This document shows, one piece after another, positions 16,901-24,196 of a stretch of DNA of 64,000 nucleotides. A program made the translations under genes and the position numbers. Every line of letters starts with the position of its first letter. The stretch's first letter is position 1. The notes beneath the pieces were generated by a model that saw nothing but the letters and a program-made list of their open reading frames with translations, had not been told where the DNA came from and ran no database searches. The DNA lies in the NCBI RefSeq assembly GCF_004310325.1, contig NZ_SIRT01000006.1:1-64000 (forward strand), in the 5' to 3' direction. This stretch comes from Hyunsoonleella flava. Its GTDB lineage: Bacteria > Bacteroidota > Bacteroidia > Flavobacteriales > Flavobacteriaceae.

Positions 16901-17273
16901 TTACAAAACGTTTAGCGGTTTCTTTAACTACGGCAAAAGCCTCAGGCAAAATAGCATTCAAAACACCTTCGGTTACCTCGTAAGCATTATCTTTAAGTTT
17001 ATCAATTTGCTCATAAATATCCTCACGAATATCAATATCTTCTGTGTTTTCCGCCTCTTCGGTAAGCTTAGAGATTTCAGCATCAATATCAGCTGTTGCC
17101 TCTGCAATTTTGGCTTTAAATTCTGTAGTTTTTCCTCTCAATTCATCGTGAGACAGGGCTTCAAGGGCACTTTCAAACGTTTTAATTTGATCAACAATTG
17201 GCGAAATCGCCTTCACGTCTTGTTTCGATTTGTCTCCAACAAATACTTTTAAGACCGAATCTAAAAATCCCAT
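13917..17273 (-). CDS. secA: Preprotein translocase ATPase SecA
   Basis: 1,118 residues, longer than the roughly 900 of E. coli but normal for Bacteroidota, with an insert at about 60-110 and in the substrate-binding region. It drives protein export through SecYEG. Visible elements are Walker A QTGEGKT (about 193-199), VNDYLAKRD, DEVDSVLVDDARTPLIISG, the second nucleotide domain with TNMAGRGTDIKL and QLRGRAGRQGDPG, and the helical scaffold. The C-terminus ends in WVLVED without the zinc-binding cysteine tail. It precedes the M23 gene on the same strand by 17 bp. A -7 box and two leader palindromes lie upstream. Confidence 0.98.
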   Translation of the reverse strand: MGFLDSVLKVFVGDKSKQDVKAISPIVDQIKTFESALEALSHDELRGKTTEFKAKIAEATADIDAEISKLTEEAENTEDIDIREDIYEQIDKLKDNAYEVTEGVLNAILPEAFAVVKETAKRFVNNTEITVKANEFDRTLSGEKTYVTLDGDDAIWANSWDAAGKPITWDMVHYDVQLIGGIALHQGKIAEMQTGEGKTLVATLPVYLNALAEKGVHLVTVNDYLAKRDSAWMAPIFEFHGMSVDCIDYHQPNSDARRKAYNADITYGTNNEFGFDYLRDNMSHSPDDLVQRPHHYAIVDEVDSVLVDDARTPLIISGPIPKGDRHEFNELKPKVDDIVAVQRKYLTGVLAEAKKLIKEGDAKEGGFQLLRVYRGMPKNKALIKFLSEEGVKQLLQKTENFYMQDNNREMPKVDAELYYVIEEKNNQIELTDKGIEYISGKDDPNFFVMPEIGIEIAKIEEQNLEKEKEAELKEELFKEFGVKSERIHTLNQLLKAYALFEKDTQYVVMDNKVMIVDEQTGRIMDGRRYSDGLHQAIEAKENVKIEDATQTFATVTLQNYFRMYRKLSGMTGTAVTEAGEFWEIYKLDVVEIPTNRPIARDDREDLVYKTKREKYNAVIDEVTKLSQAGRPVLIGTTSVEISELLGKMLSIRKIPHNILNAKQHKKEAEIVDQAGKSGQVTIATNMAGRGTDIKLSDEVKAAGGLAIVGTERHDSRRVDRQLRGRAGRQGDPGSSQFYVSLEDNLMRLFGSERIAKMMDRMGLKEGEVIQHSMISKSIERAQKKVEENNFGVRKRLLEYDDVMNAQREVVYKRRYNALNGERLRVDLANMIFDTSEGIAETNKGANDFKNFEFELIRYFSMSSPITEEEFGKLSAQDITSKIYKAAFESYREKMERNAEIAFPVIKNVHENQGDKFKRIVVPFTDGVKSLNVVTDLQKAYETNGKQLITDFEKNIALAIIDDAWKTHLRKMDELKQSVQLAVHEQKDPLLIYKFEAFELFKAMIDDVNKDVISFLFKGELPQETQDTIQEARARKREKVETSKEEIPNLDERSAQSRAAGNTQRQQQQVVETIVRDRPKIGRNDRVTIKHVLNGENKTLKYKQAEPLIAKGDWVLVED

Positions 17274-17348
17274 ACTGTAAGTTTTTATATTTTAACTAGG
17301 AAAACCCTAGGTTTTATCATTTCTATATGCGCTTTTAAAAGCGACTTT

Positions 17349-17356
17349 CAAAGATA
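17349..17356 (-). promoter_or_regulatory. Candidate -7 box of secA
   Basis: On the minus strand TATCTTTG fits TAnnTTTG; the start point would be near 17342, giving a leader of about 69 nt. That leader contains a perfect palindrome CGCTTTTAAAAGCG (17330-17343) and an AACTAGG/CCTAGGTT hairpin (17294-17313). No clear -33 element is seen. Confidence 0.4.
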
Positions 17357-17391
17357 CATTTTGTTCTACTTTTTTCTGCTGTGTAGGACAA

Positions 17392-17419
17392 AAAAAAAGC
17401 CTCAAATCGAGACTTTTTT
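17392..17419 (-). terminator. Terminator downstream of the DUF2795 gene
   Basis: AAAAAG-x-CTC and GAG-x-CTTTTT form an imperfect stem around AAATC with runs of A and T on either side, about 23 bp past the stop of the minus-strand DUF2795 gene and before the secA promoter. Confidence 0.6.
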
Positions 17420-17441
17420 ATCTGTGCTGCATGCTTTATTT

Positions 17442-17663
17442 CTAATATTCATCTTCATTCCAAAGATAATCCTCATCCGTTGGATAATCAGACCAAATTT
17501 CCTCAATAGAATCATAAGAGTCTCCTTCATCTTCTATCGACTGTAAGTTTTCAACAACTTCCAAAGGCGCTCCGGTTCTAATTGCGTAATCTATCAATTC
17601 GTCCTTTGTTGCTGGCCATGGTGCATCACTTAAATACGATGCTAATTCTAAAGTCCAATACAT
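17442..17663 (-). CDS. DUF2795 domain small acidic protein
   Basis: 73 residues. Residues 1-45 (YWTLELASYLSDAPWPATKDELIDYAIRTGAP) match the DUF2795 pattern in which a hydrophobic helix precedes WPATKxELIxYA. The tail is strongly acidic (DEDYLWNEDEY). It is a cytoplasmic protein of unknown role, widely conserved in Bacteroidota. It appears monocistronic, with a -7 box at 17685-17692 and a terminator at 17392-17419. Confidence 0.88.
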   Translation of the reverse strand: MYWTLELASYLSDAPWPATKDELIDYAIRTGAPLEVVENLQSIEDEGDSYDSIEEIWSDYPTDEDYLWNEDEY

Positions 17664-17684
17664 TTCTTAATGTTTAATTTTTTG

Positions 17685-17692
17685 CAAAAATA
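17685..17692 (-). promoter_or_regulatory. Candidate -7 box of the DUF2795 gene
   Basis: TATTTTTG on the minus strand fits TAnnTTTG and lies 21 bp upstream of the start codon at 17663, which gives a short leader of about 15 nt. Confidence 0.45.
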
Positions 17693-17835
17693 ATTTTTTA
17701 GTTTAAACACACAAGAAAAAAGTGAAATATTTAATCATTAATTAAAAGAACGTATCTCTTAGTACATAAAACAGTAGAAATTATTCTTGCTACGTTAATA
17801 ATAGCGCAACATAACAGCTTTTTTAATAATTTTTT

Positions 17836-17924
17836 GGGCGTTACCCACAAGGGGTCGGGCTTTCCGTTAAAAGTTTTGGCTCGATGCGCGCCTCGCCAAA
17901 AGCTACCACTACAATCCCTAACGC
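17836..17924. repeat. 89-bp palindromic interspersed repeat element
   Basis: The element starts GGGCGTTACCC and ends CCCTAACGC, so its termini GCGTTA/TAACGC are inverted. It holds a GGGGTCGGGCTTTCCG block and an internal hairpin (TTTTGGC at 17874-17880 with GCCAAAA at 17895-17901). I recall very similar GCGTTAGGGATTGTAG...GCCCGACCCC elements between genes in other flavobacterial genomes, so it is probably a REP/MITE-like repeat. Only one copy occurs here. It is GC-rich against its AT-rich surroundings and lies just past the end of the adenosyltransferase gene. Confidence 0.6.
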
Positions 17925-17971
17925 GAAGACAATTACGTCTATTAGCTGTAAATTTCGGATTTAAAAAGACT

Positions 17972-18544
17972 TTATGTCTTCTCAGGAATCCATTTAATTT
18001 CATTTGCTTGTAAGTCAGATGACAATTTCCGTGCCAACACAAAAAGGTAGTCAGAAAGGCGGTTTAGGTAAGTTAGCGCATTGGCCTCAAAAGGCTCGAG
18101 TTCGTATAACGCAGAAGCTAATCGTTCTGCACGCCTACAAACACAACGTGCTATATGACAGAATGACACCGTTTGATGGCCACCGGGCAATACAAAATGC
18201 GTCATAGGTGGTAAGGCATCATTCATAGTATCCATTTCCTGCTCTAGAAGTTCAATATCTGCAGCTTTTATTTTTTCAATGTTTAAACGTTCTTTTCCAT
18301 TTTTCAGAATAGCTTTTTCTGGGTCAGTTGCTAAAATTGCTCCAACAGTAAAAAGTTTATCCTGTATAATCATTATCAATTCTTGGTAATGCTTATCAAT
18401 ATCCTGATCGCGAATTAACCCTAAATGAGAGTTTAGTTCATCTACAGTACCGTAGCTATCAATTCTAATATGATGTTTTGGCACACGCGTGCCACCAAAG
18501 AGCGCTGTTGTACCTTTATCTCCTGTTTTTGTGTAAATTTTCAT
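17972..18544 (-). CDS. Cob(I)yrinic acid a,c-diamide adenosyltransferase, PduO type
   Basis: 190 residues. The PduO signature is present: the N-terminal ATP loop TKTGDKGTTALFGG (5-18), DSYGTVDELNSHLG (29-42), the CRRAER helix near 135-140 and LNRLSDYLFVLAR near 160-172. It transfers the 5'-deoxyadenosyl group of ATP to the corrin cobalt, making adenosylcobalamin for enzymes such as methylmalonyl-CoA mutase. No other cobalamin gene is adjacent, which suggests salvage. A tiny membrane-protein frame overlaps its start by 29 bp. Confidence 0.93.
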   Translation of the reverse strand: MKIYTKTGDKGTTALFGGTRVPKHHIRIDSYGTVDELNSHLGLIRDQDIDKHYQELIMIIQDKLFTVGAILATDPEKAILKNGKERLNIEKIKAADIELLEQEMDTMNDALPPMTHFVLPGGHQTVSFCHIARCVCRRAERLASALYELEPFEANALTYLNRLSDYLFVLARKLSSDLQANEIKWIPEKT

Positions 18545-18650
18545 TTTTCTTTTCTAATTCTTTTTTTAAAACCTTTTTAAACTTCTTATTGTTTAGTATC
18601 ACAAACAAAAGTCCTATTATAATTGCTATAACGGTCCAGTTTAAATGCAT
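18516..18650 (-). CDS. Small single-span membrane protein overlapping the adenosyltransferase start
   Basis: 44 residues, MHLNWTVIAIIIGLLFVIL followed by a highly basic tail (NNKKFKKVLKKELEKK). It has one membrane helix at about 5-19 and a cytoplasmic coiled-coil-like tail, the look of many real flavobacterial micro-proteins. It overlaps the start of the adenosyltransferase gene by 29 bp in another frame, so the two may be translationally coupled. Function unknown. The overlap makes it less certain, but a hydrophobic segment this clean is unlikely by chance. Confidence 0.5.
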   Translation of the reverse strand: MHLNWTVIAIIIGLLFVILNNKKFKKVLKKELEKKNENLHKNRR

Positions 18651-18844
18651 TATTCAAATTTAAGATAAATCTAATTAAAGGACTAATTGCAAAAGTATTT
18701 TGGAACTGGAGTAAATCATTGCTTGGTATTATATTTTTCCATGCAATTTTTTAAACATATCATCTTTATGCCTTATTTCTTTCCTCTCGCTCTTTCTGTT
18801 TGGAATCATCTTGATGATAAGAAAAACCCACAATGAAGGAAATA

Positions 18845-18967
18845 TCATTTAAATTTATTCTTGTTCTTCCTTTTACTAAAACCATCCTTAAAGGAGCGTC
18901 TTTTTTTGGTTGGGTTGCCAACAAAAAGTGCTATTACAATAAAGCCAATAATTAACAACAGTAACAT
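18845..18967 (-). CDS. Possible 40-residue membrane micro-protein
   Basis: MLLLLIIGFIVIALFVGNP followed by a basic tail (KKRRSFKDGFSKRKNKNKFK): one membrane helix with positive residues inside. A competing frame overlaps it at 18766-18930 (from MVLVKGRTRINLNDISFIVGF onward), which also reads protein-like and resembles the end of a beta-barrel strand. At most one is likely to be real. The rest of the gene-free 18651-19060 interval shows only the promoter of the next gene. Confidence 0.3.
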   Translation of the reverse strand: MLLLLIIGFIVIALFVGNPTKKRRSFKDGFSKRKNKNKFK

Positions 18968-19023
18968 AAGTAAAGGTTTATTTAAAGTTAAGAATTTAAG
19001 AATGTTTTTACAGGAAAAAAAAT

Positions 19024-19031
19024 TACATTTG
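19024..19031 (+). promoter_or_regulatory. Candidate -7 box for the DUF5723/OmpA gene
   Basis: TACATTTG fits TAnnTTTG, 29 bp before the ATG at 19061, giving a leader of about 23 nt. A weak TG at 19003-19004 sits 19 bp upstream of the box. Confidence 0.45.
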
Positions 19032-19060
19032 TTACTACAGCTATTAACAACCAATCTAAC

Positions 19061-21034
19061 ATGAAGAAAACTCTACTCTTTATAATTATTGTTTTATTGA
19101 GCCTTCCAACATATACCCAGTCATATGTAGGTTTCCTTACGGATAACTATAGTGGTGTAAATGCCACCATATTAAACCCTGCAAGCATTACAAACTCTCC
19201 ATATAAATTAGATATAAACCTTACTGGAATCAGTGCTTTTGGAAGTAATGATTATTTTGGGGTTAATTTGTTCGATACGTTTAAGGACGGCTATAGTTTT
19301 GATTTGGAGTCTACCAAATCCCCTTCAAGTGATAATAGAGCTTTAGGAAATATGGATGTTTTGGGGCCTTCATTTATGTTTAATCTAAATGCAAAAAGCA
19401 CGATAGCGTTTTTTACCAGAGGTAGAGTTTTTGTTAATGTTAACGAAATTGATGGGGCAACAATGCTATCCATTGATGACGATACAACTAAGGATTATAA
19501 TATTAACGAAGAAAGTTTTAATGGTGTAGCTCATGCCTGGGTAGAGTTTGGTGTATCTTACGCGAGAACTATTTTAAGCAATAACCGTAATCGATTAGAT
19601 GGTGGATTTTCTGTAAAATATCTAAAAGGTTTAGGCAATGCCTATGCATACGGAAAGGATGTAATCTTTACCTATGATGCTGACGGAACTGATCTTGGAG
19701 GTGGAGAAACAACAGGAAGTATCTCTTCTTCTGGAACTTTAAATTTAGCGCGTTTTGATGAATTTGATAGTGATGATTATGACTATAAATCTCCAGATAA
19801 TTCAAGTGGATTTGGATTTGATATTGGACTGACATACCAATGGAACCCGAATAGTTTTAGCGATGACGAGGTAAACGATTACAAGCTAAAGATAGGTGTG
19901 AGTGTGACTGATATAGGTTTTATTAATTATAAAAATGGAATTAGGGAAATATATAGTATCAATAATACTAATGTAAGTGAGGAGGACTACCGGAACTCTG
20001 AAAGCATTAATGATTTCCTGAATAGCTTTTATAATAGACTTGAAGGCGATACTGGTTATAAAATTGATCTCCCAACCGCTGTACACGTAAATTTAGACTG
20101 GAATTTGAACTCTAAACTTTTTTTGAATTTAAATACTGATATTTCAGTGATGTCAAAAAGTAGAGTTACTGCAAATCGTATTGCTAGCACAGTGTCGTTA
20201 ACCCCTAGATATGAAAGCAAATGGTTTAGCTTTTACCTGCCGCTAAGTGTTGTAGAGCGTAATGGTTTTAGAATGGGTGCTGGATTTAGAGCAGGTCCGT
20301 TGTATGCCGGTTCTGGGTCTATTATTTCAGCTTTTGCAAGTGATAATAACCAACAAGCGGATGTTTACGCTGGCTTGAAAGTTCCAATTTATAAAAACAC
20401 ACCTAAGGACAGAGACGAAGATGGCATTGTGGATAAAAAAGATGAATGTCCAGAAGAATTCGGACCAGAGGAAAATAATGGTTGTCCTTGGGGAGATAAG
20501 GACGAAGACGGTATTTTGGATAATGAGGACGCGTGCCCTGAAGAAGCTGGTGAAGTAGAAAATAATGGATGCCCTTGGAAGGATTCAGATGGTGACGGTG
20601 TTTTAGATAAAGACGATGAATGTATGTTTGAGGCTGGCACTATTCCAAATAAAGGTTGTCCTGAGGAGGAAGTTACTGTAGAGGTTCAAAAAACACTGAA
20701 TGCTTTTGCAAGAACTATTTTGTTTGATTCTGGAACAGCTCAAATTAAAGATGAATCTAACGCAGTACTTTTAGAAATTGTTGAGATTCTTAAGCAATAT
20801 CCAAGTTCTGGCTTTACTATTGAAGGACATACAGATAGTACTGGTGGAGATGATTTGAATAGGGAATTGTCAGAATTAAGAGCAAATTCAGTGAAAAACT
20901 TTTTAGTGAAGAATGGTATAGACCCAAACAGGCTACTAACGGTTGGTTATGGAGAAAGTAAACCAATTATGAGTAATAAAACACGCTACGGAAGATCCAG
21001 AAATAGACGGGTTGAGATAAACTTGATAGACTAA
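19061..21034 (+). CDS. DUF5723-type outer-membrane protein with TSP3-like repeats and OmpA domain
   Basis: 657 residues with a signal peptide (hydrophobic 4-17, cleavage near TYTQS). Residues about 20-440 form a beta-rich barrel-like domain of the DUF5723 type (LNPASITNSPYKLDINL). Three calcium-loop repeats at about 448-535 (DEDGIVDKKDECPEE, DEDGILDNEDACPEE, DGDGVLDKDDECMFE) lead to an OmpA-like peptidoglycan-binding domain at about 545-657 (ILFDSGTAQIKDES, IEGHTDSTGGDDLN, RNRRVEI). It probably links the outer membrane to the cell wall. It stands alone, ending 7 bp from a convergent methyltransferase gene. Confidence 0.88.
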   Translation: MKKTLLFIIIVLLSLPTYTQSYVGFLTDNYSGVNATILNPASITNSPYKLDINLTGISAFGSNDYFGVNLFDTFKDGYSFDLESTKSPSSDNRALGNMDVLGPSFMFNLNAKSTIAFFTRGRVFVNVNEIDGATMLSIDDDTTKDYNINEESFNGVAHAWVEFGVSYARTILSNNRNRLDGGFSVKYLKGLGNAYAYGKDVIFTYDADGTDLGGGETTGSISSSGTLNLARFDEFDSDDYDYKSPDNSSGFGFDIGLTYQWNPNSFSDDEVNDYKLKIGVSVTDIGFINYKNGIREIYSINNTNVSEEDYRNSESINDFLNSFYNRLEGDTGYKIDLPTAVHVNLDWNLNSKLFLNLNTDISVMSKSRVTANRIASTVSLTPRYESKWFSFYLPLSVVERNGFRMGAGFRAGPLYAGSGSIISAFASDNNQQADVYAGLKVPIYKNTPKDRDEDGIVDKKDECPEEFGPEENNGCPWGDKDEDGILDNEDACPEEAGEVENNGCPWKDSDGDGVLDKDDECMFEAGTIPNKGCPEEEVTVEVQKTLNAFARTILFDSGTAQIKDESNAVLLEIVEILKQYPSSGFTIEGHTDSTGGDDLNRELSELRANSVKNFLVKNGIDPNRLLTVGYGESKPIMSNKTRYGRSRNRRVEINLID

Positions 21035-21041
21035 TTAGGGT

Positions 21042-21815
21042 TTATACTCTAATTTTAAAATGTTCTTTGGCTTGTTCTCTTCTAAAAAACACAATGCCCC
21101 AGTAAAAGGTGTCGACTGTTACGGTTACTTTTTGATGTTGCTTAATGGTTTTCCATGCTTCCGTCATGTCATTGGTCCAATAGATGTCATCGAAAATAAA
21201 AACAGAGTTGTTGTGGGCTTTGGGAAGTAAACTTTCAAAATATTCCAATGTTGCTTGCTTGGTATGGTTACCATCAAAGAATATTAAGTCATACTGTTTT
21301 GATTCTAGTTGCTTTATGGTATCGCCAATATTCCCGGTAATAATATTGATATTATCTAACCGTAAAACTCTAAAATGCTTTTTAGTGTAGTCTGATAATT
21401 TGGGACAACCTTCAATAGTATCAATTTTTGCTTTGGGATTACCGTGGCTCATAGCTTGAGTAGCAAAACCAAGAGAGGTGCCAAGCTCTAAAATGTATTT
21501 TGGTTTAAAATAATTTACCATTCTGAAAAGTAGTTTTGCTCTATGTATTGTGGTGCCAGCATTTTTTGCTATTTCTGAAATTTTTCTTTCTGAGGATGTA
21601 ACTTTTTTGCTTCCAGCTCCAAAATCAGTAACATTGATTTTTAATTTCACATTTCGAATTCGCTTAATAAAATCTTTTATGTTTCGATATTCTCGATATT
21701 TAGTTTTGTCATAAAAACATTTTGTAACCAAATTATAAACAAAAGGTGAGTGCACACCGTGTTGGTTGGTGGACTTAAAAAGGAATATTATGTATTGTTT
21801 GATTTGGTACAGCAT
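21042..21815 (-). CDS. Class I SAM-dependent methyltransferase (O-methyltransferase-like)
   Basis: 257 residues. The SAM-binding motif I is YILELGTSLGFATQAMS at about 109-125. The acidic motif IDTIEGCPKL follows, then YDLIFFDGNHTKQATLEYFE (about 175-194) and FIFDDIYWTNDM. This pattern matches the class I family related to catechol-O-methyltransferases. The N-terminus (NQHGVHSPFVYNLVTKCFY) is typical of a Bacteroidota subfamily of unknown substrate. It lies 9 bp after the small membrane-protein gene and the ABC-F gene, so it is probably the last of a three-gene minus-strand unit. Confidence 0.82.
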   Translation of the reverse strand: MLYQIKQYIIFLFKSTNQHGVHSPFVYNLVTKCFYDKTKYREYRNIKDFIKRIRNVKLKINVTDFGAGSKKVTSSERKISEIAKNAGTTIHRAKLLFRMVNYFKPKYILELGTSLGFATQAMSHGNPKAKIDTIEGCPKLSDYTKKHFRVLRLDNINIITGNIGDTIKQLESKQYDLIFFDGNHTKQATLEYFESLLPKAHNNSVFIFDDIYWTNDMTEAWKTIKQHQKVTVTVDTFYWGIVFFRREQAKEHFKIRV

Positions 21816-21824
21816 TATGGGGAA

Positions 21825-22223
21825 CTAGATAAGAGACGTAATTAAGGCTAATAACATAATCATTACAAACCAAAAAATATACCCATATTTCTTTATTTTT
21901 CTAGCTTGATAGAACTTTTTCTCAAAACCATGTTTTTTGAAACGTTCCATTTCAGATTCTGAAAAATGATGATCTCTCCCTTTAGAAAGGGACAGAAAAA
22001 GGAAAGTAAGCCATTCTTCCGCGGTAAGAGGCATTTCTTTTCTCAACTCTTGAAAAACTTTATACTGTTTGTAGTCAACCTCACTCTTTTTCATTTCCTC
22101 TTCACCTAGTTTTCTTGATTGAAGTTCTACTTCGGCTTTTTTAGCAAGCTCATTGTTCTTCGAGTTTCTTATGGTATCTAGAAGTTCAACATTTGTATAT
22201 CGATATATTTTCTTGTCAATCAT
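21825..22223 (-). CDS. Hypothetical protein with C-terminal membrane anchor
   Basis: 132 residues from the ATG at 22223 (MIDKKIYRYTNVELLDTIRNSK). An upstream in-frame start at 22259 would overlap the ABC-F gene and give an atypical N-terminus. The body is charged and helical and one membrane segment lies at the C-terminus (YIFWFVMIMLLALITSLI), so it is probably tail-anchored. There is no recognised domain. It begins 7 bp after the end of the ABC-F gene, so the two are co-transcribed. Confidence 0.7.
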   Translation of the reverse strand: MIDKKIYRYTNVELLDTIRNSKNNELAKKAEVELQSRKLGEEEMKKSEVDYKQYKVFQELRKEMPLTAEEWLTFLFLSLSKGRDHHFSESEMERFKKHGFEKKFYQARKIKKYGYIFWFVMIMLLALITSLI

Positions 22224-22230
22224 AAATACT

Positions 22231-24093
22231 TCAGTCTTCCAACTTAGCCGATAATTCAAACCAGCGCTCTTCCTTAGACTCTATCATTTCAATAATATGT
22301 TGTAATTCTTCAGAAAGTGTATTTATTTCCTCTTGAGTTAAATCAGGATTATTAAACTTATTTTCTAACTCTTTTTTGTCAAAAGCTAAAGCGTTCAGTT
22401 TACTCTCAATATTTCTCAGTTCCTTTTCCTCGTTAAACGACAGTTTTGAAGCTTCGTTTTTTTTCCAAGACTGTTTTTCTTTTTTATCTTCTGTTGTTTT
22501 CGCAATTACAGGTTGGCTATCTTCGTAAGTTCTGTAATCACTATAATTCCCAGGGAAATCGTCAATAACACCTTCGCCTTTGAATACAAACAGATGGTCT
22601 ACAATTTTATCCATAAAATAACGGTCGTGTGATACCACGATAATGCATCCGGGAAAATCTAATAGGAAACTTTCCAAAACGTTTAAAGTCACAATATCCA
22701 AATCGTTGGTAGGTTCATCTAAAATCAAAAAATTTGGATTTTGAATTAAGACTGTACATAAATATAGGCGTTTGCGTTCGCTGCCACTTAGCTTTTCAAC
22801 AAAATCATATTGCTTTTTTCTGCTGAAAAGAAATCGCTCCAATAATTGTTGAGCACTAATCTGGCGTCCCTTTTTTAAAGGGATATAATCTCCAAACTCC
22901 CTTATAACATCAATTACTTTTTGTTCTGGCTTTATAGTAATACCACTTTGGGTGTAGTAACCAAACTTTACAGTTTCCCCTTTTACTACCTTTCCAGCAT
23001 CTGGTTTGTCCACTTGTGTTAAAATATTCAGGAATGTAGTTTTTCCTGTGCCGTTTTTCCCAATAATTCCAATACGCTCGCCTTTTTTAAAAGTATAATC
23101 GAAACTATTTAAAATCACCTTTTCTTTAAAAGCCTTGGAAACTTTATGGAATTCTAGAATTTTACTTCCTAGTCGCTCCATGTTAAGCTCCAATTGTATT
23201 TGATGCTCTTTTCGTCTCTGGTGGGCTATATGTTTTATTTCAAAAAAATCATCAATTCTTGACTTTGATTTTGTGGTTCTTGCTTTTGGTTGACGCCGCA
23301 TCCATTCCAGTTCTTTCTTAAAAAGTTGTTTGGTTTTACCTGCTTCGGCCTCTTCTCGTTCTTTACGTTCTTGCTTTTTTTCTAGGTAATAAGAGTAGTT
23401 GCCTTTATAACTGTAAAGTATACCATTATCTAACTCAATAATTTCATTGCAAACACGCTCTAAAAAATAACGATCGTGCGTTACCATGAAAAGTGTAATG
23501 TTTTCCTTGGCGAAAAATTCTTCCAGCCACTCTATCATTTCTAAGTCTAAATGGTTGGTGGGTTCATCTAAAACCAATAAATCCGGTTTATTGATAAGTG
23601 CATCAGCGAGTGCCAATCTTTTTTTCTGACCTCCAGATAGCGTGCTCACCTTTTGCTCTAAGTTTTCAAGCTTTAATTTGAAAAGTATTTGCTTATAAAG
23701 TGTCTCAAAATCCCATGCTTGGTGGCGTTCCATGGCATCAAACGCTGCTTGATAATTCTCTGTGTTTTCTGGGTTTAAAAGTGATTTTTCATAATTTGAA
23801 ATTACTTTTAAAATAGGATTTTCACTTGCTAGAATAGTGTCCTCAACTGTTAGCGATTTATCAAACTTTGGATCTTGCGATAAAAAGGAAACCTTAATGT
23901 CTTTCCTGTAAATAATATTGCCAGAGTCTGCTACATCTTCACCAGATAGAATGTTTAAAATAGAGGTTTTTCCGGTGCCATTTTTGGCTATGAATGCTAT
24001 TTTTTGATCTTTATGGACACTAAATGAAATATTTTCAAAAAGTGTGAGTTCTCCATAAGACTTAGATATGTTTTCAACAGTTAAATAATTCAA
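22231..24093 (-). CDS. ABC-F family ATPase (Uup-like)
   Basis: 620 residues from a TTG at 24093 (MNYLTVENISKSYGE), the usual start for this family; an upstream ATG at 24129 would add 12 odd residues. There are two ATP-binding domains without membrane segments. Walker A motifs are GKNGTGKTS-like (AKNGTGKTS) and GKNGTGKTT; signatures are LSGGQKKR and LSGSERKR; Walker B motifs are LLVLDEPTNHLDL and FLILDEPTNDLDI. A coiled-coil C-terminal domain covers about 545-620. ABC-F proteins act on ribosomes (translation factors, sometimes antibiotic protection); the C-terminal coiled coil points to the Uup type. Divergent from the polysaccharide locus. Confidence 0.9.
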   Translation of the reverse strand: MNYLTVENISKSYGELTLFENISFSVHKDQKIAFIAKNGTGKTSILNILSGEDVADSGNIIYRKDIKVSFLSQDPKFDKSLTVEDTILASENPILKVISNYEKSLLNPENTENYQAAFDAMERHQAWDFETLYKQILFKLKLENLEQKVSTLSGGQKKRLALADALINKPDLLVLDEPTNHLDLEMIEWLEEFFAKENITLFMVTHDRYFLERVCNEIIELDNGILYSYKGNYSYYLEKKQERKEREEAEAGKTKQLFKKELEWMRRQPKARTTKSKSRIDDFFEIKHIAHQRRKEHQIQLELNMERLGSKILEFHKVSKAFKEKVILNSFDYTFKKGERIGIIGKNGTGKTTFLNILTQVDKPDAGKVVKGETVKFGYYTQSGITIKPEQKVIDVIREFGDYIPLKKGRQISAQQLLERFLFSRKKQYDFVEKLSGSERKRLYLCTVLIQNPNFLILDEPTNDLDIVTLNVLESFLLDFPGCIIVVSHDRYFMDKIVDHLFVFKGEGVIDDFPGNYSDYRTYEDSQPVIAKTTEDKKEKQSWKKNEASKLSFNEEKELRNIESKLNALAFDKKELENKFNNPDLTQEEINTLSEELQHIIEMIESKEERWFELSAKLED

Positions 24094-24167
24094 CGCGTAT
24101 ATTTTTTGAAAAATTGGATAAAAAACCAAAAAATCCGATTAAAGTTTTATTATTCACGATGAAAGGT

Positions 24168-24175
24168 TATATTTG
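24168..24175 (+). promoter_or_regulatory. Candidate -7 box heading the polysaccharide locus
   Basis: TATATTTG fits TAnnTTTG exactly, 22 bp before the Wza-like ATG at 24197, so the leader is about 15 nt. An ATG at 24173 lies inside this box, which argues against the longer reading. No clear -33 element is visible. Confidence 0.5.
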
Positions 24176-24196
24176 TCGTATCTCAAACCCCATGGA

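Noticed and set aside
17836-17924. Integron attC site
   Set aside because: The termini resemble attC cores, but there is no integrase, no cassette array and no second site in the window.
17731-18042. A 103-codon minus-strand frame after the adenosyltransferase gene
   Set aside because: It overlaps the enzyme's end and runs through the palindromic repeat element; composition is not protein-like.
21033-21054. Terminator between the OmpA gene and the methyltransferase
   Set aside because: AATTAG/CTAATT gives only a 6-bp AT-rich stem with a long loop, too weak to claim.
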